Source of the DNA: Armillaria gallica
Lineage: Eukaryota; Basidiomycota; Agaricomycetes; Agaricales; Physalacriaceae
NCBI GenBank assembly: GCA_037576215.1
Contig: JBANDB010000009.1
Location: 930,001-994,000, forward strand
Direction of reading: 5' to 3'
DNA length: 64,000 bases
Shown: positions 1-11,962 of the stretch, one piece after another
How the letters are laid out: every line of letters starts with the position of its first letter
Numbering within the stretch: position 1 is the stretch's first letter
The notes under the pieces: generated by a model
Seen by the model: only the letters and a program-made list of their open reading frames with translations
Told to the model about the DNA's origin: nothing
The model's database searches: none
Translations under genes and position numbers: made by a program

Positions 1-2150
1 CAGGATACCAATGATATGCCCTCAGAACTGGATGACAATGATTCCATCTCCCAACGACACCTGCCAATGCAGAAAATAACACCCCCCTCCCCATTCCCAC
101 CTACTCAGCCTGCCTGCCCAGCATCAACATCAAGGGCAATTGCCATTGAACACGAGATTCCTACATCTCAATGACCTGGAATATGCCCAGGGATCCTATA
201 TTGGCTGCCATCTGGGAGTAGGAGGGTGTAATTCCTGGTACCAATGAATGACAACAACAACCACGAATGCATCAATGACAGCGACGACAGACAGGGATAA
301 GGTGTTGGTCAATACTCATGGGGGCTGAAGGAGGTGCTGGAGGTGCTGGATGGCTGGAGGAGGGCTGAAGGATCCAAGTGGGAAGGCAGGAGCAATGTTG
401 GGACCCCAATGGGCATGCCATTTTGGGCAACAATGAACCACTTGAAGGCTTATGGAATGTGCCCAATGATACGGCTGTGTGAGCACCATGAAGCCCACCC
501 TTGCCCACCCCATCCTCATCCAACATGGGGGCCTACCATGCCAATAGAGTCACCTACACTCTCCACAGTCGTGCATCTCCCATTCATTGAGTGGGGGAAC
601 ACAACTATGTGATTGATATCTATACCTGATGCTGTTGTTGCTGCCTGCCCATTCCACATCCTGACACCCGCCTTCCTTGTTTGGCCCATACTGCACACTG
701 TAGCCTTGCAACGGCCTCACTGATGCCATTATTGACTATGAAGAATTGAGTGATGAGCACTGTTTACCTCTGTAACCCTGCAGTCGCCATCTAACCATTG
801 TCGACCCTGACCCATGATCTTTTTTCACATTCCACCAGCCCAATCCCCCACCTGGTGCCCCACAACCTCACATTCCGAGTACAGTCCCTACATCACTGAA
901 GGCACTATGCCCATCGTCCTCTGCCATGACAATGCCTTGCTCCCATGCTGTACAATGTCAGGCTTTTTTTTTTTAGAATTTTTTAGAATTTTAGCCACAT
1001 CATTGACTGTAACACACAAGGTAAGGCTCATTCCTACCACCTTGCTTACCCTTTTGTTGATTTGACATCTGGTATAAGCTACCTTGAAGGCTGGTATGGG
1101 TTTCAAACTTTCTCGTCAAGGCGGTTCATAGGCTTGGTTCACAAAATGGTAAAGCACTCTGCTTTGAAACATCAGTGTCCAGAAGGGAGGAAGTAAAGGG
1201 TATGTGTATTTTGTCTACTTGGGCAGTTGAACATACTGAAGCCGATGGTAGACTTTGAGGTGGACCATCAACATCTCAACCAAACTGTTGCTGTAGAGTC
1301 AAGACCACCACACATTGTGTAGTGAACTTATAGCGTGGCAAAGACATGGTGTCCCATGAGGTAAGTACCTTGCTTCTATTTGTGACAATTTCCTCAATGG
1401 AGCCTTTGCAGATATTACCTTGAGCACTAAAACATTGAACAGACAGCGAGGCAATGCAGACACAGAGGCATGTTTCTATCTCATCTATTCACACATCTGA
1501 TTGTACTTATGATGGTTTCTGTCTAGTTAACTACAAGCAAGCCGGCATCGGATCACAGGCCAATTCAACTTATCCAACTTTGGTCTGCATCTGCAAACAC
1601 GAGAAGGTACTGCCAGTGTCACTTTGCAAATGGATTGGGCATGCAAGTGAGAGATCCGGTGTGAAGGTGAGTTGGTTTTGATTCTATGTTGATTTCATCT
1701 TGACAGGGCTTTGAAAGGCTGGAGACAGATAATGCTGCCTGTGCAGGAAGTGAGATGTGAAGGTGTCATTGATCTCAGTAGAGGGTGGAGTGATAATTTT
1801 GTGGATTTAGTAGTGAAGAGTTGTTCTCTGTGGAAGGAGGGGACAGTTGGCTCTTTTCTGTAGGGAGAAAGCATACCTTTGTTGATATTTCTTTCAGGTA
1901 GCTATATAATGTATGATTTTCACACTTGTGTGGTTTCTTTATGTAACTTATATCATTTCATTTGACCTAGTCACCTCAAGCCTAGAGGGTGAACTGTAAA
2001 AAAATTCTGAGGGTGCTTGGACTTCGGACTTGTAACTGCTGTGCTTGCAGCGGCCCACTTCGGCTAAGTATATCATGGTTAATGGTATCCTATAGGCTTT
2101 GATATGTCAGTCTGTGGGGTAGTGGTGTTAGATCAATGAAACAAATCGTT
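1..2150. other. anonymous CpG-poor sequence
   Basis: No gene could be supported here. Short open frames (for example near 334-612 and 1454-1681) show no domain I recognise, no conserved splice pattern and no second copy in the window. By eye the stretch is poor in CG and rich in TG/CA, as expected of old, methylated or RIP-like mutated DNA, but I did not count dinucleotides. Confidence 0.4.
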
Positions 2151-2199
2151 TTAGCTATAAAACTCACCTGCTCTAGAACATCATACTCCTCTATGACCC

Positions 2200-2335
2200 C
2201 CATATACGGAATACAGTACAGGTATGGTACAGGATATGGGCCAAACCTGTACTGTACTGTCGAGGCTCTTTTACCTTACAGTGTACAGCCATAACTCATA
2301 TAGCCATAACCATATATGGTATGGTGGACATCCCT
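2200..2335. repeat. terminus of a hAT-like MITE
   Basis: On the minus strand the segment starts TAGGGATGTCCACCATACC, a typical hAT-type TAGGG terminus. It continues into short palindromes built of GTACAG/CTGTAC. The style matches the complete element at 3834-4459 but the sequence is not identical. The opposite terminus and a target duplication were not found, so the left boundary is a guess. It abuts exon 4 of the truncated DUF6534 gene. Confidence 0.45.
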
Positions 2336-2345
2336 AGTATTTTTT

Positions 2346-2807
2346 AACTTTTTGAAACCCCCTTGATTGTTTCTAAATGATTCAATGAGATAAAAATACA
2401 GGGCATTATGAGTGCCCAATGCAATGTGGAGCATATTAAGCATCCTGCAGATCATAGCGCGTGAAGATACAGTATACATGTCCCCAGCTTGGCAGCAACA
2501 TACAATAATAAGGCGACCTATATGGGTGTATGAGAGATGGACAGAGATCAAATGCAGGGGCTTAGGATTCCGTACAGAGTAGCGAAAGATCCATGGGTCA
2601 TTGGGATTTAGTTTGTAATAGATGAAGGTCTGCAGAATACTTATTCCATAACAGCTAGGGTGCAATTTGAGCATAAAAGATAAATCCCAGAGGGAAGTAC
2701 ACATACACTGCAGCTATTGTAGCTCCAGTAAAAAGTGCTCCTAGCATTGTTGCGACTTTGGTGGGAATGTCAGTTATGGGTATCGGTATGGAGGGAGTTG
2801 ATGACAT
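2346..2807 (-). pseudogene. DUF6534-like membrane protein, 5' fragment (exons 1-4)
   Basis: Third member of the DUF6534 family in this window, on the minus strand. Four exons can be read: 2807-2707 (101 bp), 2654-2576 (79 bp), 2517-2504 (14 bp) and 2444-2346 (99 bp), with GT..AG introns. Lengths of exons 2, 3 and 4 equal those of the complete copies at 29631 and 33005. Peptide hallmarks are YGISILQTFIYYK after intron 1 and HIALGTHNALYFYLIES in exon 4, the first membrane helices of the family. The donor expected after exon 4 is missing. Instead the sequence runs into a hAT-like terminus 10 bp further on, and the remaining two thirds of the gene are absent. Probably non-functional; a short truncated product cannot be excluded. 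Confidence 0.75.
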
Positions 2808-3833
2808 TTTGAGCGCTGTTGTGTGAGCAGAGAGTCACTTATATCCTGAGGCATGACACCCGGCATTTTGGAATCATTCCCAAAGAAGGCCTGTCATTGA
2901 AACTTGTGATTCTGGCAGTAATTGGGACATAGGTGCTGTTTCCAGGCAGCTACTATGTTGCCTGCTTCCACAGACATAGGAGATGCAGGTCCAATTGCAG
3001 TAGCAGTGAAAACACTAAGGAAAACATCAGCAGCCTGCTGCGATTACAGTAGGCTGGCTACAAAGGGCCTGCTGTCAATCAAGCCAGTTGGCAGCATCAG
3101 AATGTGTCTGGACCCTAGTGATGTGCTGTTCCGCTATGGAGATCAAAAGACACAACATATGCAGTGCTAAGTCGATGATCGGTTATCGACTTCTGATGTA
3201 CTGTACTGCAATGGAGTAGCATTAGCATTAAACTGACTGCGACCTTGATTTCAAAGAAACACTTGGGGACAAGGGCATCTGGATGAGAAATGCCTGTGCA
3301 AGCAAAGAGCTAGAAGGAATGCTTTGTTTCCATATTGCCACCAGTGGTCCAGGAGACCACATCACTGGCACTGCTCCTACTATGATGCAGGACCAGACCA
3401 CAGCTTACAGGGCCTAACAATAAGATATGAGTAAAATGCTATGCTGATGTCATATCAGCCATATTTCCAGTAGATTGACTTCATTCCATGACAGGGAGAG
3501 GCATGGTGAAATTCTGGACAGATATAACAAGTCAACCAACTAAATAGTATCAATGGCAGTGTATTATACACACTGTTTCTCCTGAATCAATCATTCCATT
3601 ACTCGAGTCCTGAGGTAACAATCTGAGCATCTTGTAATCAACAGGATGTTCCTTAGGTCCAGAAGACATTGGATTTTTGCATGAATTGAGCCTGAAAACC
3701 ATTGGCATCGAAAAAGGATGCTACATAAATCATTGGGTACGGACAAGTTCGACTGTGCTAGTACAAGCTCAGGAGGACAATAGTGAGTTACTGCGGACCT
3801 TGTCAACTCATCAAGTCATTGAGAAAACATAAC
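2808..3833. other. anonymous spacer with a 75-bp dispersed repeat
   Basis: No gene recognised. An 82-codon plus-strand frame (2922-3170) has no family resemblance I can name. Positions 3756-3825 share a clear match (TACAAGCTCAGG followed by ACAATAGT and more) with 39168-39230, next to the LINE 3' end there. Confidence 0.35.
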
Positions 3834-4459
3834 TAGGGCTGCGCACCGTCGCTGTATTGTACAGCTTTTGGTAACCATTATATGGAAGACGTACCGAAGC
3901 TGAAAGCACCCTGCTAGCCATCTGTACAGTACAGTATACGGCTGTTCTGTCACTGTCAAGAGCCCCTGCAGACGGCCATGCAACGTCGTAATACGGCCTA
4001 TTGTATCACACCAGTTTGACTGTTCATGCCTGTCTGACAGGATCTCATCAAGTATTGTTTGCATTCAGGGAAGCGCGTGCAATTTTCCCTTGAGTCTGGG
4101 ATGCCTCTGGCCTGGTTCAGCTTGATTGTGTAGGTCCATTTTGTGGTTCTTTTGTGGTCTTGAGCACATCTGACTTGCCTTCAGTTTCAAGTTCCATTAT
4201 TTTTGGACTTCAATTATCTTCTTTGCCTATCAAACCATCAAGCCATGCTGCAGGTTCTCTCTGGTAAGTCTTTATGGGTAAATTTATTTTCTACTAGGGT
4301 ACACGGTCATCAACAGCCATAGATGGCCATAAGGTACCTGTACCAACACCAACAAGACTTTTAAAATGACTATACGGTATGGTGTACAGATAATTCTGTG
4401 ACCGTCTGGGACCATAGCTTGATGGCTGTATACCGTATACGGTATGGTGTGCAGCCCTA
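3834..4459. mobile_element. hAT-like MITE (626 bp)
   Basis: The left end reads TAGGGCTGCGCACC and the right end, reversed and complemented, TAGGGCTGCACACC: terminal inverted repeats with one mismatch in 14. Flanking 8-mers are AACATAAC (3826-3833) and AACATAAT (4460-4467), a 7/8 target site duplication. An 8-bp duplication plus TAGGG termini is the hAT pattern. The interior has no ORF with transposase motifs, so the element is non-autonomous. Subterminal GGTATACC/TATACGG motifs repeat near both ends. Confidence 0.75.
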
Positions 4460-4637
4460 AACATAATGCAAAATAATTGAAGTAAGTTCAGTTGGCAGAG
4501 AAACTTGGTGGGCAGACGTCACCCCCAGCAAGTTCCGTGTGCAGTCCTAGACATCGCTAACACCCATTTCCAGAGTGCGGGTCGCTACAAGTACGCAATA
4601 TATAGTAGGCTCCTCCCCCTAATGACTCAGCCGCCCA

Positions 4638-5234
4638 ATGACAACGGCGTTGTCAAAGCGAAACGTAATATTCCATTTCTTCCGAGTGCCATTAAACGGG
4701 CTCATCCGTCAAATATCAGCTGCCTGGTTTGCGCCGGTGCAAGAGCAGATAGATAGGCTGGAAGGAAAAGTCAATGGATTGATGGCCAACTGTAATGAGC
4801 TACTGATCGATGACCAAAAGGTACCTCCTTAATCTTAGTGCTGCATTCCATCCATTCACCACTGGCAGGACTGTAACTCCCATTTGCGTACGGGTATTAC
4901 TGGGCCTTTTAGGGAGGCGCCCTTCCGCGATGGGACAAATCCCTAGGGGGCAACGGTACTTGGCCCAGTCTGTATCCCCATCCCCATCCCCATCTATTTC
5001 CTCTCAACTGAATGCTATCATTAGGGTGGGACCGAAATTATACTTCCTCGCCTTGTGACAGCTCAGGACATTGCAAAATTGACGCTCCCTCAGAGCTACG
5101 CATACTTCGAAGGATATTACCCTGATGATGAGTTGCCTGATGCCATTAACGCCTGGGAGCCCGGGTGCATTGAATCTATCTTTCGAACAATAGGACGAAG
5201 TGATTTAGTAGGGCCTTTTCTATCAGGACAATAG
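4638..5234 (+). pseudogene. Mug135-like small protein gene with one in-frame TAG
   Basis: Three exons fit in one phase: 4638-4820, 4869-4955 and 5025-5234, with GT..AG introns of 48 and 69 bp, giving 160 codons. Exon 1 ends in a short heptad-like stretch (VQEQIDRLEGKVNGLM). Exons 2-3 resemble the C-terminal domain of basidiomycete Mug135-like proteins: a FRDGTNP segment, then LPRLVTAQDIAKLTL and YFEGYYPDDELPDAI, ending close to FRTIG. The only defect is a TAG at 4944-4946 directly after DGTNP. Either it is a recent nonsense change or the exon 2/3 boundary differs from my model, although no usable GT lies between the conserved DGTNP and the TAG. An upstream exon may exist. The family's biochemical role is unknown to me. 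Confidence 0.5.
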
Positions 5235-5795
5235 CATATGGGCTTTATTATCATTGTTATAGTTGTAGTTACTCTGTTTCTTACTGGATATATGGTGAAT
5301 TGAATCACGAGCGACAGCTATCATTGAAGCGTCCTGTTTTGCACCGCAATTACGAGTCATAAAATGGGACTGTGTGATCTGTTTTCATGACTTGTTCCAT
5401 AAGCAATTTTCCGTTGGGACAACTCATCCAAACATCGGTAAATGGGAACAATATGCAGTCCTTCGTAATCGTGCAAAGAGTGCCCCTTCTTCTCAGACAC
5501 GCCATTTAACTTGCGTTGCACGCCCATCTCCAGGTGTTAACCCCAATCACTGGTAGCATCTGTTCTTCGCATACATTCGCTAGTTTTCGATGGCATTGAG
5601 GTCAAATATTCTGTAAGAGTGAAACCAACCGGATGCATATCATATGTGCGATCGATCAATACATCCATAACATCTACAAGGAAAGAAGCACTGGCTCCAA
5701 CCTGCGCATCGCGCAAGAGTGCCTCTACTCAAAGGGAGAACTGTAGCTAAAGAAGAATGGTAATCGAACGAAACGCGTAAGGAGCCACGCTAAAT
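5235..5795. other. intergenic spacer
   Basis: No coding, repeat or RNA signal recognised. It separates the plus-strand Mug135-like gene from the minus-strand DUF4238 gene, so it should contain both 3' ends. Confidence 0.4.
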
Positions 5796-7539
5796 TTATG
5801 CTGCCCATGCAATTTGTCTTCGTACTGCTTGCCTCGTCACACCAGACATCTTAACCAGAACATGACCCGACTCGTCGATGACCCAGTCAAGAAATCCAAC
5901 AAGTAGGACCTCTTTGCCTACCTGCCCAAGAATATCACTGGTATCGTAGGCCAGTCGTACGCCTAACTCTTCTAGTATGAACCGATCAAGCGCCTGGAAT
6001 ACCCGTGATGAAACCTCCTCCGACAGAGAGGGTTCCAGCATCAGAGGGCCGACTACAACGCTGTACACATCACCACAGAAATGAGTCTGGCATTTCTGCA
6101 TGACAGCGGAGAGATTGAAGATGTGCTCCACCATGAAAGGACAGGCCATGCGGAGGGAAGTGTCTTTCACTAATCGGAAGACAGATAGGGCACGGTCCCA
6201 GCGAGAAAGAAAGGGATTCTTGCTAAGCTGTATCTCCATGAGAGCTACATAAAGTTCAGCATTGACAGGACCATCTGATAACAGCGACGGCGAAACAGCC
6301 GTCGGAATAATCGATAGGTGTCGCATCAAAGATGTAAACTTCAGTCGATCATACTTGTTTCTTGGGTCATGACAGAATGTGCGAATGGTTCGCAGCATGC
6401 GTTCTTTCCCCAAGAATGTGATGGCGCCGTCATGGTGAACGCTCTTTAAAAGGACAGCGTTAAGAGAATCAGTTTGAGCGAGGGAAAGTTTGGTTATGGT
6501 GAACGTGAAGAGATCGACAGGTGATCTGAAAAGGTTCAGATTGACTGACGATACATCAAGACCCTCAGGAATTCGAAATCCGGCATCCCCATTGACGAGC
6601 TTGGATGTAGGTCGCTCCTGTGGAATCTTGAGTAGGTCGCTATTCACTGGCCCCATCTTCTCGAATATGGGCGTCCAGTTGTGGCGTAAGACGACCACAA
6701 TTCGAGGGCTGACGACAAAGACACGATGGACCGAATCTCCCGAAACTGATGATCCTTCCCACAATCCAAACCCATTGTTTCTCAGAATGAATTCTGATGT
6801 ATCATGAGCTTCCCAAATAAAAAGGAAACTCATCGAAGCCTGAACATGGTAAGCAATAGCCTCGTAATTCTCCATGTCCGGGTCAAGGTGGCTCTGCATC
6901 TGAACGTGCACTGTTTCCATTCCGCGTTCGTCATATATCGCCTTGGCGTGGTCAAGAATCTTTGAGTGTGGGGTGTCCAGATAATAACGGAGAACATGTA
7001 ACCACACATCGGTATGTGTCCGACAGTGGTGCTTGGCTTTATAGCGTTCGAGCCACTGCCAAATTGTCGAGCCTCCATGAGGATGATGAGGATCACAGTA
7101 TGACCCCCCCACGTTGCGGTAATGCATCACGAACATGAACTTCCGCAGCCGTTCAACATCATGGCGTTTGAGAGTGGCCTTCCCGCTGGCGAGGTTGGAA
7201 TGGATTGCTTCGATGACTACCGAGGCATCCCTTTCTAGAATAGCAAGCTTCTCCTCCAGCTCATTGGCGTTGCTAGGGTTGCTTGCATCTCGGTAGAGGT
7301 TTTTGAGCCCATAAATAGTTCCGATGGAACGAACATCGAGGCTTCCTGAGGCAATGTCGTAGTAGAGGACGCGATCAGGATCCTCACGGGTACGATGGAA
7401 CTCCTTTCTGCGCTCTGCTTTAGATCTGTAACAATAGGTCAAACATCTACTACGAGGCACGAGCGTCTACTCACTTGCGAGGACTCGATTGGAAACGTTG
7501 CAATATGAATCTTGGGATGGCGTGGTGGAACTGGTCCAT
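5796..7539 (-). CDS. DUF4238 domain protein
   Basis: Two exons on the minus strand, 7539-7475 and 7425-5796, joined by a 49-bp intron (GTGAGT donor, TTACAG acceptor), give 564 aa. The start is the ATG of MDQFHHAIPRFILQRFQ, the DUF4238 N-terminal signature (HHxIPRFxLRxF), split from the rest by the intron. After it come the fungal hallmarks SKAERRKEFHRTR, VLYYDIASGSLDVR, an LEEKL..LE helix and LRKFMFVMHYRN. The rest is alpha-helical and ends with a DWVIDESGHVLV-type stretch. Length fits fungal members (about 500-600 aa). No signal peptide or membrane helix is evident. DUF4238 proteins have no established reaction. The reading frame is intact over 1.7 kb, unusual in this decayed neighbourhood, so the gene is probably live. 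Confidence 0.87.
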
Positions 7540-8039
7540 ATACGTGCGTGGAAGTGTATTGGAGGATGCGACTGGCTGAGTTCGAGGATGCATCAGTGCT
7601 GGGAGTAAAGCAAAGTGAGTGCGAGAATCGTGTGGTAAAACAGTCTCACGTGTACGTAGCACTTTAAGTCCATCGATAACGTGGCGCTTAGATCCCTCTG
7701 AGATGTACAACCTGGCAGAATCGGAATGATGCCTTCTACAAAGGAGTTATTCGAGGACGGTGTATTCTAGTACAACAGGAATACCTGTGACAGTTTGTTA
7801 AGGCTCGTTTCCCGTCCAGAATAGGAGTGTCTTAACAAGATGGAAGTAAATACCATTATCAGAAATTACATGGGATACGTCAATGCATGTAATCGCCCCC
7901 ATGAATTCAAGGTCACAGGTAATCACTGTCTACCCAATCGGCGCAATTACTACCTAAAACATCTGATATCGTAGTCGTTGGTCGAGCTCAGTGTTGTAGC
8001 AAATGATGCGCGAGTACCAGAGGCTCCAGGTTAGCACGC
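7540..8039. other. 5' flank of the DUF4238 gene
   Basis: The upstream region of the minus-strand DUF4238 gene. An in-frame Met lies upstream at 7710, but the preceding 57 codons show no conservation with the family start, so I prefer 7539. No clear TATA box or repeat was identified. Confidence 0.4.
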
Positions 8040-8300
8040 GAGTAATATCTTGTTAGGATGGTCGCGTCTCGAAGCGAAGCAGTTGAGAGTTCCACAATTT
8101 GGGATAGTGGTTTTGGATAAGCCCTTTTGTTTTGAGGATGGCTTTCCTCAGGCTATGCCAGAAGGGCCCGAGGCATGAATGTTCACCACGGTAGATGAAA
8201 GGCGTCGGAGAGATTTCTTTTTCACATTTGTGAAACGTGAAGTATCTCCTGATATCGGCATTGGCACAGACATCGTACGAGGACCCAACACATATGCCGG
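8040..8300. repeat. repeat H, copy 1 (partial)
   Basis: Shares a run including GATAAGCCCTTTTGTT, a TTTCCTC segment and CACTACGGTAGATGAA-like sequence with 31835-32095 and 37400-37660. It lies directly left of family A copy 1, as copy 3 of H lies left of family A copy 5. This suggests H and A travelled together. Confidence 0.6.
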
Positions 8301-8489
8301 ATTCCTAGCCAGAATAAAAATCCACCCTCCTTCCTCCCCCAAACGATCGGTGATCAATACACATAAGCTTCCGTTTCTTCTCCCTTTACATCCTGAAGAC
8401 ACCGCATTGGGCCGCGCGCCAAGGACAGGCTATGCTGACGAGGTTGGGAGTAGCGTGGTACCATCAAAGTAACTACCCGGTAAACAATA

Positions 8490-11130
8490 CGAAAGGGCAA
8501 GGTAAGCTCGACGTTCAAAAGGTGGGCGTAATCGGGAGGGAGATGGGGAGGAGATGACAGTAGTAATTGCATCGCATTGCAGAAGTTGAGTACGTTGAGT
8601 GCGGGATGAGAGGAAAAGGCTGGAACACAGCGCTTTGTATGAGGAAGAGAATAGCGAGGACAAAAGGTGCTCGTCTGTGGCTACATCGTTGTACGTTCGG
8701 ATCCATTGCTCGGTTTGTCATGGATTCAAGCTACTTAACAGCAGCTCCATGGCAAAGAAGTAGAGCACAGAACGGAGAGAATTCGAAGCGAACCATTTGG
8801 AACGTGCGTTAGCACGGATGACGTAATCATATGTGCAGGGTGTGTGCTATCGTCTGTCGCACTGCCCATAGAAAGGTCTGCAATAGCCGCCAGGTGCTGT
8901 GGACTGTAAATTGTTCCGCCCCACAGACACTACAGCAATGTCAGCACCACGCCCCGATTCAAGTAAAAGGCGGCACGGCACGTACAATGTGTCCGGCTAG
9001 TATGACTGTATGACGAGAAGTCCAAGCCCGACAACCGCCAGCTAAATTTCCCCAGATGAGACCTCCATCTTTGACTACCACCATGAACGCGAAAGGTTTC
9101 CTTCATACATGCATTGGCATCGTGCCGGGCAGCTGCCGTGAACCCAGCTATCGATCCGGACCGTATACCGAACATCGGAAGTTTGCACCCACACGGATCC
9201 ACAAAGAAGGACGAGATGATCATTGATAGCGGAAGAGGGTAGGCGAATGGATATTGTGTCGAGGTCAAGCTGAGGTAGCGATCATTCTAGTGCAATGGCC
9301 CTCGCATTATATCTGAGAGATGAAAGGGAGCCGGTCATTGCATGAGAATCAATGAAGCGTTGCCGTCGCAATGTCTCATAGAGCCGATTTTGATAGGACG
9401 AGGGCAAAGGGAGTACTGGCGGAGATACGACGCGCTGACTTTGGCGCCATACCGTTCCATAGCGAATGAAAAATCTCATTCGCCCGCGAGACCAGCCCCA
9501 TCCCACACATTCCACCAACTCGGTGTGCGGCGGTCGAGGGCATCCTGGAAAACGTGGAGTAATAGGCATGCAGCTGGAAGGAATCGAGGACAGTATCGCA
9601 AATGTATGACTCGTCGCTTCGATGATGACACTTCTCGGCTGACGAGCCTTCCACACTGAGTAGGTCCCGGAACAACTTTGTCGATTCTTCCTAAACACCA
9701 ACGCAACTCAGAGACCGGAGCATCAGTGGTTGCACCTGGATTTTGGTTAGCACCCTTCTCCTCGTTAGAATACCTTTGCCATACCTAGATGCTCAACATC
9801 ACATTGTACCACTTGAATAGATATTTCCTGGCCCGAAGTCCTCTAGGTTTTGGTCGTTGTCCAACAAATCTCGTCGGTACCCATTGCTTTCGACTGCTGC
9901 CACTTCCGTTTGGCTTCTATCTAGTTCATTTTTGCTGGCATACTCGACGATGCAGGGAGGTCAACGGCAAATATCGCGGTTTAGTCCCAAATCACAAAAC
10001 GGAAGGGCAAATGCATAGCTCATCACTTCGACGACAACACTTCTCGGTTGAGCTTTTTGCGGAAGGGTAGTCCCGGAATAACTTCTTTGTCTGTCCTTCC
10101 CAGACGCCAACTCGGATCCAGTGAATAGAGCATCAGTCGTGGCATATAAGATGATGACTAGACTTTCGTTAGCCCGAGGCTCGTCTCGCCAGAATAGCTT
10201 CGCCATACCTTGATATCCTCAACGTCTCCGCTTCAATCGACACTTCCCCGCCATCGTCCGAATCGGGTCCGATATCTCTTGTCGTCGCCTGTCTTTTGGC
10301 TCCTACGGCTCTTGTCAGGCTTCTAGTATCCAGTTCAGTCGTTCTCGCAGCTATGCTCGACGATGCAGACAGGTAGAATACCATCGTGCATCAAAGAGGA
10401 TCGTGGATTAGTCCACCCACTGTCCGAATCACCGCTCGCTAGCATCGGTCTGAGCATACTATCACTGATGCTGGAACCGAAACATCTCATACCTTTGATC
10501 ACGATAATGCCTATTATCACCGATTCCCAGGTCCACTATCCAGTAAAATCGTGTCTCGCTTTCTTCCCTGGCTGTAAGCAACACAGATGGTACACCACGC
10601 GATAGTCATCGCCTTCACTTCTTCCGCGATTTCCTGCTTGGTGGCCGAGCTGCTCCCTTGTGATAATGCATGTAGCTGCCGTCATGTAAGCACAATCGTG
10701 TTCAAGATGCGAGAAAAATGCTCACAGGAATCACTATAGATATCCCACTACCGTCCACCCTAACTGGCAGGCCTCATGTCGCAGGTACATCGAAGCCCGT
10801 CGCCACCTCCAATCTTCGATGTCTTCACTCCTCTTGTAGGGCCAGAGGTCGTAAGAATTCGATGCCTCGTTCATGTCGTAACGCATCCAGTAGTGCCGAT
10901 ACAGGCGCCATTTCAAAAGTTCGGACGAAGATAGAGGTGTGTAGAAGAAAAGGATCCCGCATTTCTGACTAAGCAGGATCACATTACGGTTGCTCCGCAG
11001 TCCGGTAAGCAACCCTCCGAGAGTCCATTTCTGGCGAACGCTCCTAAGCTCAAACAAATCCAAAACAAATCCATGGGCGTCTGCGGCTCTCGCTGCATCG
11101 ATAACTCTTCTGCGACTTCACAAAGAAAAC
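8490..11130. repeat. family A low-copy repeat, copy 1
   Basis: About 2.6 kb that aligns in order with blocks at 13.3-15.4, 20.4-22.6, 26.4-29.1 and 37.8-39.1 kb. Shared landmarks are the CATCGTTGTACGTTCGGA segment (near 8686), the GATCCGG..CGTATACC segment (near 9155), GCGAGACCAGCCCCATCCC (near 9485), CTCATACCTTTGATC (near 10488) and the GATATCCC..CATGTCGCAGG segment (near 10740-10785). On the minus strand several spliced-looking coding segments can be followed (for example FYWIVDLGIGDN upstream of a GTATGAGATG donor near 10490). Stops and frameshifts differ between copies. It may be a decayed tandem gene family; I cannot name it. Confidence 0.6.
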
Positions 11131-11188
11131 CCGTGGTGCTGTGCCGGATGTCCGGAAACACCTTGACGGGACACATGCTACGTAACGG

Positions 11189-11962
11189 TTGAATACGGTT
11201 CCCGGGCCGACCTCTAGGTGTTTACCCTCACTCGTTGCTCGACCAGTTGGCTCCTCATCTAAGACCGGCTCTGTATACGACCGTCGCGAAAGCACTACCA
11301 CCGCTATCAGCCCCATATTAACTCCTGTGAGCAAGAGCCACATGTACTCTCAAGTTTCAATAGACTCGATTGCAATGGGGCTTGACTTTCCGCTATTAAC
11401 ACTGTTCAAGCCACGTGAGGATATCGTCAGTCGATATAGCAGACTAGAATCGCGGTGTGCTGGAATCTTACACGAGTACATCACAGTACCACGCTACTTG
11501 GGCTGTTTGCATGGCCAAGGCGTTGTTACACACCAGCATATCTCCGTCGCGCTCGCAAATCACTCGAAAATGACAAAATACGAGGTAGGACAACGCAGAT
11601 TTCTACAAACCGAGCCCAGTATCAACTATCCGGTCATTTTTCTAGCCGGCCTCTTACACCCCGGAGACAAAGAAACTAATGCAGTAAATGTCAGATATCT
11701 CAGCTCGGCTTTCTAGACAGTTTGGGAGTGGTGCTAACAAAGACCGCTACAACAAAGTGGTAGAGAAACAACGGCCCGAAATCTCTAGAGCTTTTACCTG
11801 GTTCGACATTCATTTTGTGACGTGGTGAATGGTTTTATCTTCCACCGGGAGGTCAGGGTATCCGCGTGCAACGTTTTTGCGTTGGCAAACAACAGCAACA
11901 TGGCCGATTCCCATGCGAATAAATAACGCGGAAAACGCACCTTGTCTGCAAGTTCCTTCCCC
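11189..11962. other. duplicated 5' flank of the carbonic anhydrase gene, copy 1
   Basis: Positions 11385-11720 align with 24500-24825 (shared CTCGCAAATCACTCGAAAATG and GATATCTCAGCTCGG segments), and 11790-11960 align with 24890-25080, running directly into the carbonic anhydrase start in both places. No gene is supported, although a short minus-strand hydrophobic frame (WLLLTGVNMGLIAVVVLSRR, from 11343) might be an exon. Confidence 0.5.

Noticed and set aside
6490..6807. 105-codon plus-strand frame
   Set aside because: Opposite strand of the DUF4238 coding exon.
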